The notes: generated by a model from the sequence alone, not told the origin. A stretch of 64,000 nt of DNA from Oopsacas minuta (GCA_024704765.1 JAKMXF010000332.1:834792-898791); one strand, 5' to 3'. Positions 12,526 to 24,599 are shown, counted from the first letter of the stretch. Numbers and translations: made by a program.

Positions 12526-12915
12526 TTAACCCATACATAGGACATACAGTGCCAGTGCCATAGTGTATTTGAATTCTATATTCCCCTCTAACTTTATGGA
12601 TCGTTTCCATTTCTCTGACAGCTTATCTATGTATTGGGCATAGAATTCTGGTGGAATAGTCCCTCTTGCTAAACGAGCATTTGGTCCCCTGAAAAAAGCT
12701 TTGGAGCACAACTCGTCACAACTTATGACATTTCTAGCTCATCTTTGATAATTTTATGAATGATTGATTTTTGGAACCCAGTCGTCTCTTCTAACTCCAT
12801 GACTGTTACACGTCTCTTTTTCTTCGAAAATCCAATCTATTAACCGAATATTATCCTGGGTACTTAACGATTTAGGCCGACATAGAGTTTATTATTCAGT
12901 TGTATCACAGTCATC
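12526..12915 (-). pseudogene. mariner-like relic lacking the catalytic core
   Basis: The upstream piece (about 12850-12725) translates as VTVMELEETTGFQKSIIHKI followed by IKDELEMS, the second helix-turn-helix typical of mariner transposases. The downstream piece (12711-12526) resembles the mariner C-terminus (EFYAQYIDKLSEKWKRSIKL). The D-D catalytic segment between them is missing. The relic is too degraded to assign a subfamily. Confidence 0.5.
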
Positions 12916-12950
12916 TTCAAAATCTCTAGCCATCTATAAATGGTTGGTAG

Positions 12951-12985
12951 CAGTGACGTAGCTAGGGGGAGCCGCATTCCCTCCC
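12951..12985. repeat. possible hAT-type terminal sequence
   Basis: CAGTGACGTAGCTAGGGGGA resembles the CAGTGGCGTA ends of hAT MITEs seen at 6847 and 33621. I found no partner end or target duplication, so it may be a solo or decayed end. Confidence 0.3.
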
Positions 12986-12999
12986 TTTGCTTTGCACGA

Positions 13000-13899
13000 C
13001 AAATCTGGTTTTACACACTAGAATGCACAGAATACAATGCTCTCTCGACCTTAGTCATTAGTATCATTGTTGGAAAAAAGGGGTATTATTTCCAGAATTT
13101 ACAGACTATGGTTGTATTTTTTTTTCTGTCAAAAATGAATTTCTTTCTTGTTGCGTCTCGCAATTATCGTATATTTGTCTCACATGATTCTTTAAATACA
13201 ATATAGACGATATGATATCATAATAGTAATACTGTTATATCATCCTCATATTAAGGTTGAATGTCTAAAGAATGTTATTACCAATAACAAAAAGAATGTT
13301 AGTAGGTACAAATGCGGGAAAAAGCAAAGTATTATAGGTTCTTCTCCTTACTTTTGGAAATTTAGTCATAATTGGATGTTTTATTATTTTACTGTACTCT
13401 ATGTTTTGGAATCTTAGCCGACGACATAATAAAGAGGCTACTTACTGAACCAACTTTCATTTGGGAAATTATTTCCCCAAGCCACTGCAAAGATACGATC
13501 ATCTAAGCATGACAACTGGTGACTTGAATAGTAGTATACAAACGAGTATCACAAGAGTTCTAAAGACATGTGGTCTGCATTTCTTGTCAATCGAGCAAAT
13601 AGCTCTAACGTCTAGATACTAATGAACTCTCATCATCGGAAAATTTGAGAGGAAAACCGCAAATGTCAGAAACCGATAATTGATACCCAGACTTAGTCAC
13701 ATTTTTAGATGTCCTTGAGAAGCTCACGGCAGTAAAAAATGTCAAGAATCAGAATTAAGAGAGGAAGGGATTCCAAAACGATGGAAGAGTATCTACAGAG
13801 ATTCGAAGAGGACAACCAAAGGTTTTTCGCAGCAAAAGAGCCAAGGCTTACTGGGAGAAGAAGTAATCGGTAACGCTATTGTTGAAGTAGTGAAAATGT
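13000..13899. other. no clear gene
   Basis: AT-rich sequence. Short coding-like patches near 13740-13870 (MEEYLQRFEEDNQRFF) may belong to the 5' part of the hAT relic that follows, but I cannot place them. Confidence 0.3.
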
Positions 13900-14970
13900 G
13901 TAGCCTATAGTAGTAGGGAGCAGTTGGGCAGAGCTACGATGGTGCTAGTGTTATGAGCAGTGGTAGTTGTCAACGTATTAATACTATAAATTCGCTGACT
14001 ACTACCACTGTTTTGCCCATTCCCTTAATCTGACCTTTCTTGATTCCAGTAAAATTCCAAATGTTCGTGATCTGATTGGTACAGTAAACAGTTACAAAAT
14101 TCTTGTTAAAAAGTAACAAGAAGAAAGTTATCCAAGCCAATGTCCTTCAACAATCTAGCGGCCACACCACTGGAGGCAGATTTCAAACTTTGTGTGAAAC
14201 AAGATGGGTAGAAAGGGCAACAGCACTTGAAAATTTTGTTGCGTACTACGTTCATCTTAAAGTCACTGATTGCTATCAGTCGTTGGCAAGACCATAAAGC
14301 AAAAGGAAAAGTGACGTCACTTTTGAAAGTAATAACAGATAGTACATTTATCTTCACCTTGTTCTGTTGTTAACAACTACCAGTAACATTGATGTACTGC
14401 CGAAAAGTACCTGCTTACAAAACCTATGGGTCATGTCCAGGATATAATGGCTACTTTTGAAGGAGAGCGATCAAATAGCGAAAACGTTTAAAGATGATCA
14501 TGCAGTGGAGACTATTGCTGTCTAAATATAGAAATTGTTTCACATGGTGTTTGCAACAGATCCACACAGACAGCTAATCTAAATGTGACTTCCCACATGG
14601 ATTATTTTCGCATCAGCATTCACATTCCATTCCTTGATATGGCCCTCCATCAATTAATGTTCCTTTTCTATGAAAAATCCAAGTTTCCCGGAATTTCGAA
14701 ATATTGTTTCTTTCTAAATGTTACATCGATGATGCCATGGAGGAACAATTCGAAAAGCTTTAGAGAACGTATTTTTCACTACTTCATGCCAACAACGTAG
14801 CAATCAGAAGATACGTGATGAAGAATGCTCTTAAACAATATCGACAATCGGTAATGAAATAGAAGAGACAAGTTTTGAGAAGTCTCCTCTTGACCATTTC
14901 ACAAAAGTGCGAACTGTATTGTCGACGTTTGTCCAACTATTCAGGCACTTTGGCAATTACTAGTATCCTA
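13900..14970 (+). pseudogene. degraded hAT transposase (DUF4371/P52rIPK-like)
   Basis: Scattered, frame-shifted matches in the order expected of a DUF4371/P52rIPK-like hAT protein: SYDGASVMSS near 13930 (second aspartate region), FQTLCETRWVERATALENF near 14180-14240, and a hydrophobic C-terminal tail to about 14970. Stops and frameshifts are numerous. It is the oldest-looking hAT relic here. No ends were found. Confidence 0.6.
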
Positions 14971-15378
14971 GATAACATTCCTGTGATTTGCGTATGATTA
15001 TTATATTGTTGTTAAAACACACTTCACTATATCGAAGCTGTACATATTTAACTGTGTTATGAATGAGTATGCATAAAAACCCAATAAAGTGTAGTCTTCA
15101 AATTTAATTATGATACGCCTATATAACCGCACTAGGTGAATTGATACAGTAAAGAACTTTTGGACAGGCCATGCCATTTGCTTCTATCTATATAGAAGCA
15201 TATCATATACACTGTCTAAATAATCGCAAATGGGCAAACAATCATTCCAAACATTACTAAACCCTACAAAAGGAGGCTGTTATATATAAGTGTTACAAAC
15301 AATTTCATACTGATGATTGAAATTGAATATTCTATAATAGCTATCGTGGGAGGTCTGAAATGCACCAAAGCATGCTTA

Positions 15379-16709
15379 TCAGGGCGTTTAATAAATCTTG
15401 CGGGTCATGATATATCTTAGGAATTAGTCAAGTAATATATCTAACTTTCATATATTATAAGCCCATATAGTTAAGCTCCATATACTGAAAGTTTCAAGCT
15501 TATTCCATACAAATTACTAATTTTTGAGATAGTTACTTGTAGTCAATTTATACCCACTGTTGAATTTATGGCTTCAAAGGATGATAATTTCAATCTCAAA
15601 TGGCGAGCTTACAAAGAGTTTCGCACAATTCTCAAGATCCAGCCCGTACAGATCTTCAGCGAGTTACAGGGGGTATTGTGCGTGGATTGCCCTTCCAGAT
15701 CTACTCTAGAGCGATGGGCTGCCCGTTTGAGATCTGGTGATGCTGATGTCACAGATTCGCCTTGATCTGGAAGACCGGTATCCGCCACCACTTCAGAGAA
15801 TATCGCACTCATTGAAAGTATAGTCTGGAAGACAAGTGCATTACTGTCAATCAGTTAGAACAAAGTATAGAGATTTCATCGGGAGCTATTCATACAATTC
15901 TGACGACTGAGTTGGCTATCGATCGATTTGTGGGAAATGAGTCCCGCATAAGCTCAGTGAGAATCAAAGGTTGGCACGACTGAATATTGCCAAGAAACTC
16001 TTGGAAACTTATGAGATCTGCGATTCTAGACGCCTAACAGATATTATTACTGGTGACGAGACGTGAGTGTACTATTCAACACCAAATAGCAAGTATAAGA
16101 AGCGATCATGGGTGAGGGGCGACGAACAACCGGCGAAAGTTCCTAGGCCCGACTTCAGAAAACCTAAGATTATGTATACCATCTTCTTCAGTAGTCATGG
16201 AATTGTCTTGCAATTACCTTGTGAGAGTGGCAAGGCTATTACTACTACTTTCTTTACAGAGCAAGTGCTTCCAAATTTGATAAAAAATATAGAAAAGTAC
16301 CGCCCGAAAACCGGAACTCGAGGAATGAAGATTTTAATTGATAACGCCAGTTCCCATACATTGAGCTACCAAAAATATCTTGGATGTAGAAGAGTTAGAA
16401 ATACTTCCCCATCCACCATACTCCCCAGACTTAGCTCCTTGTGATTTTTGGCTATTCCCCAACCTTAAAATCTACCTTCAAGGCAAAGATTTTAACACAT
16501 TACAAGCACTCGGAAGGGCCTGTACCAGTACTTCAAATCCATCCCCGAAGAAGAGTACCGAAATGTGTTTTACAAGTGGGTGGAAAGGTTAAAACTTTGT
16601 GTATCTGCAGGAGGGGATTACTTTGAATAAATAATACAATGAATTAGTGTGTATAGTGTTTGTATCATATTCTATGATATCACCCGCAAAGACTTATTGA
16701 ACGCCCTAG
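15379..16709 (+). mobile_element. mariner family 1, copy A (1,331 bp)
   Basis: Inverted ends read TCAGGGCGTTTAATAAATCT and (reverse complement of the right end) CTAGGGCGTTCAATAAGTCT, flanked by TA at 15377-15378 and 16710-16711. Copy B of the same family is at 28054-29378 in the opposite orientation. Confidence 0.9.
15568..16630 (+). pseudogene. mariner transposase, copy A, frameshifted
   Basis: Starts MASKDDNFNLKWRAY and ends near GGDYFE before TAA. The D-D-D triad regions are present: TGDETW, ILIDNASSH and YSPDLAPCDFWLFP (DD34D type). Breaks include a stop after ADVTDSP near 15763, a frame change near 15820-15950, and another at about 16380 between the second and third aspartates. The family cuts and pastes at TA. 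This copy cannot make a full protein. Confidence 0.9.
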
Positions 16710-16710
16710 T

Positions 16711-17035
16711 ATTTGGTACTTAAGCAGGAATATTTGGTACTTTAATCGTGCTAATTTGGTACACACATTTATGTTGAATATTAGCGATATTGAATGGAAC
16801 GTCTTTGTCAATTATGAATGATACTTACCTAGATTACGATTAGGCCAGCAACAATGCAATGCCTCGAGGTATGAATACGGGATATGCAAAAGAGAAAATT
16901 TCACTTTATCTGGAGCGATTCTCACAGTTAACTAGTGAGAAATCAGAATTGAGTTTACTTGGCTAGGGAATTTGCCGATGCTCAGTAACGAGACATTCAA
17001 GAATTTTACGATCTGATTCACTCTGATTTCAATGA
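16711..17035 (+). other. coding-like remnant ending at the CAC-end element
   Basis: From about 16871 an open stretch begins MNTGYAKEKISLYLERFSQL. It is broken near 16960-16990, then reads RDIQEFYDLIHSDFNDN up to the insertion point at 17038. Removing the element (17039-19358) continues the frame as DNTVSTFER on the far side. The product is not recognised. Confidence 0.35.
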
Positions 17036-17038
17036 TAA

Positions 17039-19355
17039 CACAGCCCTGCGGAATAAAAAATTTTATTTGCTGATTGTTATTGCAAAACATTTTCTAATCC
17101 ACATTTTAATACTGATTTTGAATAATTTTGTAAAATATACGTATCACGTCTAGTTTTTTTGCAAAATTATTTTTAAATATTGGTATATTTATCGATGAAT
17201 GCATGATACCTCTACAAGTAAAATAGTGAAAATCTGCCATTTATAAATTTTTACTAAGAATTACAATAAAATTTTTATTGATAATATAATCTTAGTTAAT
17301 AAATAATTTGAATATATTAGTCTGAATCAGGAGTAAATTTCCGTTTTTTTGACATTCTAGCATGAATAACATCAATACAATCTCTCTTGAGGCACCAGCA
17401 GTAATCAGCCATCATATGAACGTCCCACCTCCCCTGATATCGTGTTTCCATTGTTTTTATGTCTTGGTGGAATCGTTCACCTTGCTCCTCGGAAACAGCT
17501 CCAAGATTCTCTGGAAAATAGTCAATATGACTGTGAAGAAAGTGAACTTTTACACTCACATTGCAGCCGAGATTCTTGTAAGATTCAATCAACTCATTCA
17601 CAAGTATTTTATAATTAGGAGATTTCGTTTTTCCCAAGAAGTTTTTCATGACATCTACAAATGCATTCCATGCACATTTTTCTTTGCATATCATAGAATT
17701 TGAAAAATTATCATCTCGAACAAGTTGTCTTATCTGAGGACCGTCGAATATACCGGCAATTCTTTTTTCATCACTTAGATAGTAAAACTTCTCGGTAATA
17801 TATTTGAAACAATTTCCTTCTTTATCTAATGCCCTTACAAACTGTTTCATCAATCCTAATTTTATATTAAGTGGTGGAAGCAAAATCTTGAGAGGATCCA
17901 CTAGATGCTCGTGAATAATGTTCTTATCTCCAACATTAAGATTGGTTCTAGCTGGCCAGCTCTGTCTAGAATAGTGTTCGCTCTTTGCACGACTGTCCCA
18001 TAAGCATAAAAAACAAGGGTATTTTGTATATCCTGATTGCTGTCCCAAAAGAATACATATGATTTTTAAGTCACCACAGATTACCCAATTGTGCTGGTTA
18101 TAATTAATTTTATGAAGCACAATTTTCATGTTATCATATCGTTCCTTTAAACTTACTAAATGTCCAATTGGTATGGAACTAAATTTGTTGCCATTATGAA
18201 GTAGAACACATTTCAAACTTTGTTTTGAACTATCAATAAAGAGTCTCCAATCATTAGGTACATACGGACATCCAAGAGCATTAACTAGCGGTGAAACATC
18301 ATGACAAAACACAAATCCGTCTTCCATTATGAAATATTTCAAAAATTCGATCTCTCTGTCCCTATATGAGTAAAATTTTGTTTCTGGGAGAAGCAAGTTT
18401 TTTTCTTTTAGCCTAGAACCTAACAACGCAGATTCTTTAGGTAAATCTAAATCACGTACCAAATCATTTAATTCAGACTGATTAAATAACTGTGGAGAAT
18501 TAGAACGAGATAATACACACGGAATAAAATCCTCATCTTCTCTGATTAATGAATCTCTAGTTTCACAATCATCAATTTCCGAGATAACATCCAAATTAGT
18601 AAATTTTGGAACAGGTACATCAATAGAATGGGGAACGGGTCGTATTGCTGAATGTAAATTTGGATACTTGATCAATGACTTGGTTTTAGCATTGAATCCG
18701 GAAATATTCGCCATACAAAAGTAACAATTGCTAATGTGATTTTGTGGCTCTCTCCATATCATTGGAATTCCAAAACTTAAACTCTTTCTGATTCCTTTTG
18801 TCCATTGTCTCAAATTTTCTACACAAGATCGGCACACTGTATGTGGAGCCCATGTTTTGTCTTGATCACCTAATCTCATTCCAAAATATCCTAAATATGC
18901 TTTTTTAACAAATCCTGTTATTGCCGTAGTTTGTTTAGAAGTCATAAAACTCCCACAAATATAACAAAAGACGTCTGGATCATTACTGCACCTTCTCCGA
19001 TAAGCCATATGATAATAAAATATCAAAATAGTAGACTATAGTACAATAAAGCTGTATATAACAAAAATAAAGATAAAAAAAATTATGTAGAAAAGAATGG
19101 AGTTAAAGGGACTAATTAGAAAATGCAATAAAGCACGCATCTGTTTATTTCAAAAGACAAAAATTCACACATGTATCAAATATAATCATTTATTCTAGGG
19201 AAGTGTACTTAAAAAAATCGACTTACATTAAAATGACATTTGAGTAAAAACGAGACATGATAGGGGAATTCTGATGACAGATTGAGAATCAGCATACTCA
19301 AGTTAACTAAAAACAACCCATGGATAATAATCAGCAAATTTGACGCAGGGCAGTG
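17039..19355 (-). mobile_element. CAC-end transposon, copy 1 (2,317 bp), TAA target duplication
   Basis: The left end reads CACAGCCCTGCGG. The reverse complement of the right end reads CACTGCCCTGCGTC. Both are followed about 20 bp in by a shared ATTTGCTGATT word. TAA flanks directly on both sides (17036-17038, 19356-19358). Related copies lie at 34664-36777, 55397-56602 and 63567 onward. It carries one intact ORF. The superfamily is not assigned with confidence; the CAC termini and transposase layout suggest a CMC/Transib-type element. Confidence 0.8.
17317..19008 (-). CDS. intact 563-aa transposase-like protein of the CAC-end family
   Basis: The start at MAYRRRC is chosen because copies at 34878 and 56152 begin at the matching Met. 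A cysteine module spans residues 15-98 (C15-x2-C18, C59-x2-C62, C95-x2-C98) with the signature GDQDKTWAPH. Candidate catalytic residues are D259 (LFIDSS), D313 (CGDLK) and a glutamate in the block LGAVSEEQGERFHQD (507-511). C332-x2-C335 lies in YPCFLCLWDSR and LPPLNIKLGLMKQ lies between. A basic SKKRKF tail at 553-558 may be a nuclear signal. No frameshift or stop was seen, so this may be an autonomous copy. Similar uncharacterised repeated proteins are, to my knowledge, common in arthropods. DNA cutting and joining is inferred from element structure and the D-D-E layout. Expression is unknown. Confidence 0.8.
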   Translation of the reverse strand: MAYRRRCSNDPDVFCYICGSFMTSKQTTAITGFVKKAYLGYFGMRLGDQDKTWAPHTVCRSCVENLRQWTKGIRKSLSFGIPMIWREPQNHISNCYFCMANISGFNAKTKSLIKYPNLHSAIRPVPHSIDVPVPKFTNLDVISEIDDCETRDSLIREDEDFIPCVLSRSNSPQLFNQSELNDLVRDLDLPKESALLGSRLKEKNLLLPETKFYSYRDREIEFLKYFIMEDGFVFCHDVSPLVNALGCPYVPNDWRLFIDSSKQSLKCVLLHNGNKFSSIPIGHLVSLKERYDNMKIVLHKINYNQHNWVICGDLKIICILLGQQSGYTKYPCFLCLWDSRAKSEHYSRQSWPARTNLNVGDKNIIHEHLVDPLKILLPPLNIKLGLMKQFVRALDKEGNCFKYITEKFYYLSDEKRIAGIFDGPQIRQLVRDDNFSNSMICKEKCAWNAFVDVMKNFLGKTKSPNYKILVNELIESYKNLGCNVSVKVHFLHSHIDYFPENLGAVSEEQGERFHQDIKTMETRYQGRWDVHMMADYCWCLKRDCIDVIHARMSKKRKFTPDSD

Positions 19356-19531
19356 TAATACTGTTTCCACCTTCGAAAGATGATCTCTTTGATCATTCAA
19401 CAATTCACCTGTTCGAATTATCTTCGTTCTATCAAATTTAATTTGTTGTTCAATGTTTCATTATTTCTGGCATTCATTAGGCAAATATTGCAAGTTTTGG
19501 AAAGATGCATCTCACAAACCTTTTTTGGTAG

Positions 19532-19933
19532 CGAGAAGATGTTCCGTTACCTCTTCTTGAACATAAAGAGTATTTAGACCACAACACAACTGAAGCATGT
19601 CCCGTTCCTATTGACCATCAAGTCGATGGCAGTTCAGAATTTGAGACTCAATCATCTACTTTATTCAACAATATCGAAGTCGACGATCCACTTTATAAGC
19701 AAAGCGTGAGCGAGACTCCAATCAAACACTATTTCCCATCTACATTCAAATTTACAACCAGATCACACTTCACCCTAGATGGAATCGATTGTGAATTTAA
19801 TTTTCAAAAGGTCTATTATTCGAGTTCCTATCGGAGCAAAAGTTTAGTTGAGTATATGCGTTCCAGATGTATGGAGGGGTTATCAGACCCTCATACTTTC
19901 CTCACAACAGGCGCAACAATGAACGCATTTTGT
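19532..19933 (+). CDS. unidentified exon-like ORF (402 nt)
   Basis: A 134-codon open stretch is bounded by TTTTTTGGTAG upstream and GTAAGT downstream. It starts and ends in phase 0, as expected of an internal exon. It contains ETPIKHYFPSTFKFTT and GLSDPHTFLTTGATMNAF. I do not recognise the protein. The same frame continues upstream, with three stops, to 19379 and across the 17039-19358 insertion. It could instead be the largest surviving piece of an old element. The mariner at 20178 lies just downstream, in the would-be intron. Confidence 0.35.
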
Positions 19934-20177
19934 GTAAGTTGTTATCCAAGAATACTATTTCTTGATATTTGGATTAGTGTCCACACACATATATTTGGAT
20001 TTAGGATCTATTAAAACACAACTACCCCCATCTTTTTGGGCTTGCAAGACCCTATTCTTTCAATTGTGTGTCAATACATTTGATAGTACATACATAATTG
20101 TTATACTTTATCTATGTATTCAATTTACATTTATTCAATGTTTCTTGTGACTACTGTGTGGTAGCTAGTTTTGTATA

Positions 20178-21446
20178 CGAAGGGCACTCGAAAAGTTTTG
20201 ACGTTGACTGACATATCAGATAGTAATCATAAATTTGACTATTTCATTTTTTCTGAATACTCTCCCCGACAATCTATACATTTTTCCACTCTTCTTTGGG
20301 TATGTCTCCGATCGCTTGGAAAAGTGCCCTTCTCAACTCCTCATTAGTCGAAAATCTCCTCCCACGTAATTGATCTTTGAGTCTAGGGAACAACCAGAAG
20401 TCGCAAGGGGTTAAATCAGGACTGTAGGGTGGTGAGGTAATGTTTTGAGTCCAGAATTTTCCAAAAACCTACGAGTTCTGATTGCTGTATATGATGATGC
20501 ATTATCATGATGAAGTAGAATCCCTCTAATGCCTGTCTTCTCCCGCTATGACTCAATTGCTGTGATGACTTTGGGAAGGCACACTGGAGTGTACCAGTCG
20601 GCAGCAACAGTCTTTCTATCCTCGAGAGCGATAGCTTCGACAAACCGACTAGATCTGAAAAAAATCGCCCACATTTGTTTCCCAATAGATCTAGCCCTCC
20701 GCAATTTGGTTGGAGGTGGGGCATCTTCTTCAACCCACTCCTTTGACATTCGCTTTGTTTCTGGTTCATAATGGTATATCCATGTCTCATCACCTGTAAG
20801 GATCTTAGAAACAGCTCTGGAACTTCCAATAGCAAACCTTTTTAGCATAATTTTGCAAAAGTCTATGCGGGATATTTTCGCTGTAAGTTCAAAGAATGGG
20901 GATCCATCGGGCACACAACTTCCTGACACAAAGCTCTTTGTGCAAAATGATATTGTTGTCCCCGATGATAACTCGGCTTCATACTCTAACTGAGCGTACG
21001 TAATATGAGGATCTTTAGTAATTAGATCTAGCATTTCGTTAACATTTCTTCATTATGTGAAATATTCTGTCTTCCTGAACGAGGGTCATCTTCAAGAATA
21101 AATTTTCCGGGAATAAATTCCTTGTACCATCGTTCAACTGTACTTAGAGAAGGAGCTAGATCCGGGAAATGTTCCTGTAAAGATTCATAGATTTCTATTC
21201 TTGTATTCTGTAGTTTGAATAAGATCTAAATCATTGCTCGAAAATCACGATTTGTAAGATCTTATTTAGATTGAGATATTTTAGAAGCCATGTGTACTAA
21301 AATTATCTAATTTATGAAAGTAGAAGAGATAAATGAATGAAAGTTTAAAGTATACTAATAAAATGTGCCTGAAAAATGGATGCGGAAAAATATCCGACAT
21401 ATTAATGGTTTCATATCAAACGGCAAAACTTTTCGATTGCCCCTGG
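20178..21446 (-). mobile_element. mariner family 2 (1,269 bp)
   Basis: Inverted ends read CGAAGGGCACTCGAAAAGTT and (reverse complement of the right end) CCAGGGGCAATCGAAAAGTT, flanked by TA at 20176-20177 and 21447-21448. It differs in sequence from the family at 15379 and 28054. Confidence 0.88.
20239..21291 (-). pseudogene. mariner family 2 transposase, frameshifted
   Basis: Starts MASKISQSK followed by a stop. The helix-turn-helix part (YESLQEHFPDLAPSLSTVER) and the catalytic part (ILTGDETWIYHYEPETKRMS) lie in different frames. A further frame change near 20530 puts HHDNASSYTAIRTRRF and YSPDLTPCDFWLFPRLKDQL out of the upstream frame. It ends near CIDCRGEYSEKMK. All three aspartate motifs are still visible (TGDETW, HDNASS, SPDLTPCDF). 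Confidence 0.88.
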
Positions 21447-21448
21447 TA

Positions 21449-24400
21449 TATTCAAATTAGTTTACAATAGGCAATCCCAAATCTCCAAAAGCAAGCCTAC
21501 AGATCCATCATGATGTGCTACTTCACCGAGTAGCATCCAGCCTAACTTATGAGGGAATGGTATCCATAAATGATTCATTGTTTACTGGAATCAGTAATGA
21601 GTTGAAAGTACATTTACCTGTATTGTATAGCTAGAATTTTTCTCAACTTCAAGTTTCTGTTGCAGAGATGCAGCAACAAAGATTGGGCCTAATTGTAGAG
21701 TATTTGTTGCTGCTACATCTTTGGCATTAGAAATCGGTGATGTTCCGAGCCAACTTAGGTGGCGTCAAGTTTAAATGTGAGGACATTTTAAAGAGTGTTT
21801 CTGTACTGAAGTTCTTACCCTGTGCAAGTGCTAGTAATTTATCAAGGTATTGTGATATTTATGTATCAGAGTACTATTACTAGAATTACAGTTTTAACAG
21901 TAATCTGTATAGTAATACCACACATATTGTATACACGAATTTGGGTTGAGATTCTTCTACGTAAAAGTCGTGAAGAGTTCACAAATTTGTGAGTGTATTT
22001 CCATATCTTCTGTTTTGACGGAATTTAATGAATATGATATATTACACTTATGGTTACCCGAATGAAATCTTGTCAACAAAGAACGAATTATGACTGAATA
22101 GCTCTGGTTCTCTACATTTATTATTTAAGAATTATATTGAATGTGTAAGTATATACTTAACTCTAAGTGCCTTGAATGCAGGTTGTATGTAGATTACATG
22201 CATCATCATAGATAATCGTTGAAGGTGGAGTGCTGAAGTGAGTGAGTATACTTTTGGGGATAGTAAGAGTTGATTGCCTTTCGCGTATTACTTGGAGTCA
22301 TAACAGTACTTGTGTTTGCATGCAAAAACTAGAAACAATGAGAAAACTTCCAGTGCTTGGGACACACCTTTTTACATCCCACTGATGTCTCTCAAGTAGT
22401 CTCGTAAAAATAGGTATCTTAGATTAGTATATTCATATTATAATTCTAGGAATGAAATCCATGTTTTTGTGTCAATACCAACTTGCTTATAATTCTTTGA
22501 AACGCGGGAAATAATTGTGAATGTCATCGGGAGCCGGTGGAACTTCGACAAGTCTTTGAGTCGGCGTTTTGAAAGAGCATCGATGTGCAATAATATGAAA
22601 TTCAATAGGGCAGTAATGTTAGAATGGAAACAAACACTTTAGGTGACAAAATTTGGCTGATGGGAATTGATAATATTTCTAAATTTTGAATTCTTGAACA
22701 TAGATTCGAAAGCTTGGATTATCAATGAATTTACCGTGGGACAATCCAACTAACAATTGACACTCGTTCTTCGTAAATAGAGACATTTGGAATATTCCAG
22801 AGAGAGGTTCTGACTGACACAATTCCTAGATAACTTGTTTACGTTTCGAAGGTTGCGACCAATTTTGATGTAATCTCTCATTTGTACAACACTGAAATTA
22901 ATATTATCACCAAACTCATTTGGATTTGGTGCATCTATCGTTGTAAGTTTCTTCTAATACCTACAAAACAGGTGTAGTAGCATTCTTCTCACAACGGGAG
23001 TATGAATGAATATTCGTTCAGCTAACAAATAAGTTAGAGTATTTGAGACTCATCCAATAAAGGCTGAAGTATTTTTTTTGATTGTCCCCATTTTAATACA
23101 ATCCATTTTAATCACGTCAAGTTTATCTTCCCAAGTTGTACAAGCAAAGTTGATTCTATATTCATTATCTACCTTACTTAAATGAGCATTCCAAGCATGC
23201 TGGAAATATGATATTTCAATTGTCCTTGTCTTTCTATTCTTCGCATGTAATTACCTTTTGCTCTAAAAGTACTTAAACATACATAAAATGTTTATACTTA
23301 GGCATTGCCTTTGTTAATGTGAAACTCGTGTCAGCTCCACATGAGATTAAAATTAGCAAGCTTGCAGGAGGGTGGTGTGAAATCAAGGAAGTATCTAGGA
23401 ATGCCAGACGTTCCTATAGTGCATGATTATTGATGGAATTGTACACAGGATCGTGCTCGGAATAACTTGTATTACCTCTGGTGTGAAATAATGACAAAAA
23501 TGAAGATATTCTTCCACTAGCCAACCAAATGCAGATGGCCAATATTAACCAAGTTCTAACCAACACTGGCCTATATGGATATATTTTCTATTTGTGGTAA
23601 TGTTGCTTTATAACTTTGTGGTTATGCATAATATAATTGACTTTTGGGGTCAACAATTTAGTATGCATGCACTCTGGACTTCAACTATCTAGTAGGATGA
23701 AAAGATGACACATAATGATAATCATGAGTATGATATCAATTACCCAATAATTATCAATGATAATGGAATATTCACGATTAAGTACCTTGACTACAATTCA
23801 CTTCTTATTTATCCCTGGTCCAGAAAATAATTATAGTGTCTAGTCCTTATATTTCTTAGTTCACGGTATTCGCTGTCTCACCTAATGGAATGGACAAACA
23901 CAAAAGATCGTTTGTAGCCTCTGGGCATTCTTCAAGAACACTCGTCAAGAGTTTATTGTGATTGTTAATATGGATGGTAATGCATTTATCAAATTTTAAG
24001 CTATCTGCCCAATATTCATGTTATATGGCTCTTAAAATAGAAACCTTCTTCAGCTAGCGCTACCAAAGGGAGGAGCCGAGGGGTGGAATGAAAATTTTTG
24101 ATTTGGAATTCCCATAGCAATAAATTGATTCTCATACCCACGGCAATCCTGTAGTATTTCACTTATAATACATCGATGGTAAGAAATCGATTGGAAACAT
24201 CAAATTTATGTGAAAGTAGTATTTCATATGTGTTTAGCGGAATTCAAGATACTTAAGGATAAGATATTTATCGTTATAGTATTTGTTAATATTGCAAACC
24301 CATGAGTTTTAACAATAGTTTCGAAACAAGGGTGATTTTGAAAATTTTAGTTTCCAGGGTGTAATTCCACACTAATGTATTGCAGTACATCAGAATAAGT

Positions 24401-24597
24401 TATGAAACGAATTAGGTATTCACAGACTACCAATTTAAATCAATATCTGGCTACCTGACTACCTGGGCAGGAAGAGAGTCATATATTTCATTTTGTTTGG
24501 TGTAAATATTTCATTTTTTAAACTCTCAAGACAAATTGTTTGGTCTATATCTTCTCAAATTAGTTGAAATATACTAATTTGAGTTCAAAATAACAAG
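21449..24597. other. no gene recognised
   Basis: Three kilobases of AT-rich sequence without a supported coding region. A short open stretch at about 21662-21770 (DAATKIGPNCRVFVAATSLA) follows a pyrimidine-rich AG site, but no homology is recognised. Confidence 0.4.
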
Positions 24598-24599
24598 TA

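Noticed and set aside
17362-17703. 113-codon plus-strand ORF
   Set aside because: It is antisense to the 563-aa transposase-like gene.
17039-19355. 8-bp or 5-bp duplication around CAC-end copy 1
   Set aside because: Only TAA matches on both sides, and copy 3 independently shows TAA with reading-frame proof.
21662-21770. open stretch DAATKIGPNCRVFVAATSLA after a possible acceptor site
   Set aside because: Attractive composition, but no homology, no clear donor and no continuity with the 19532-19933 stretch.
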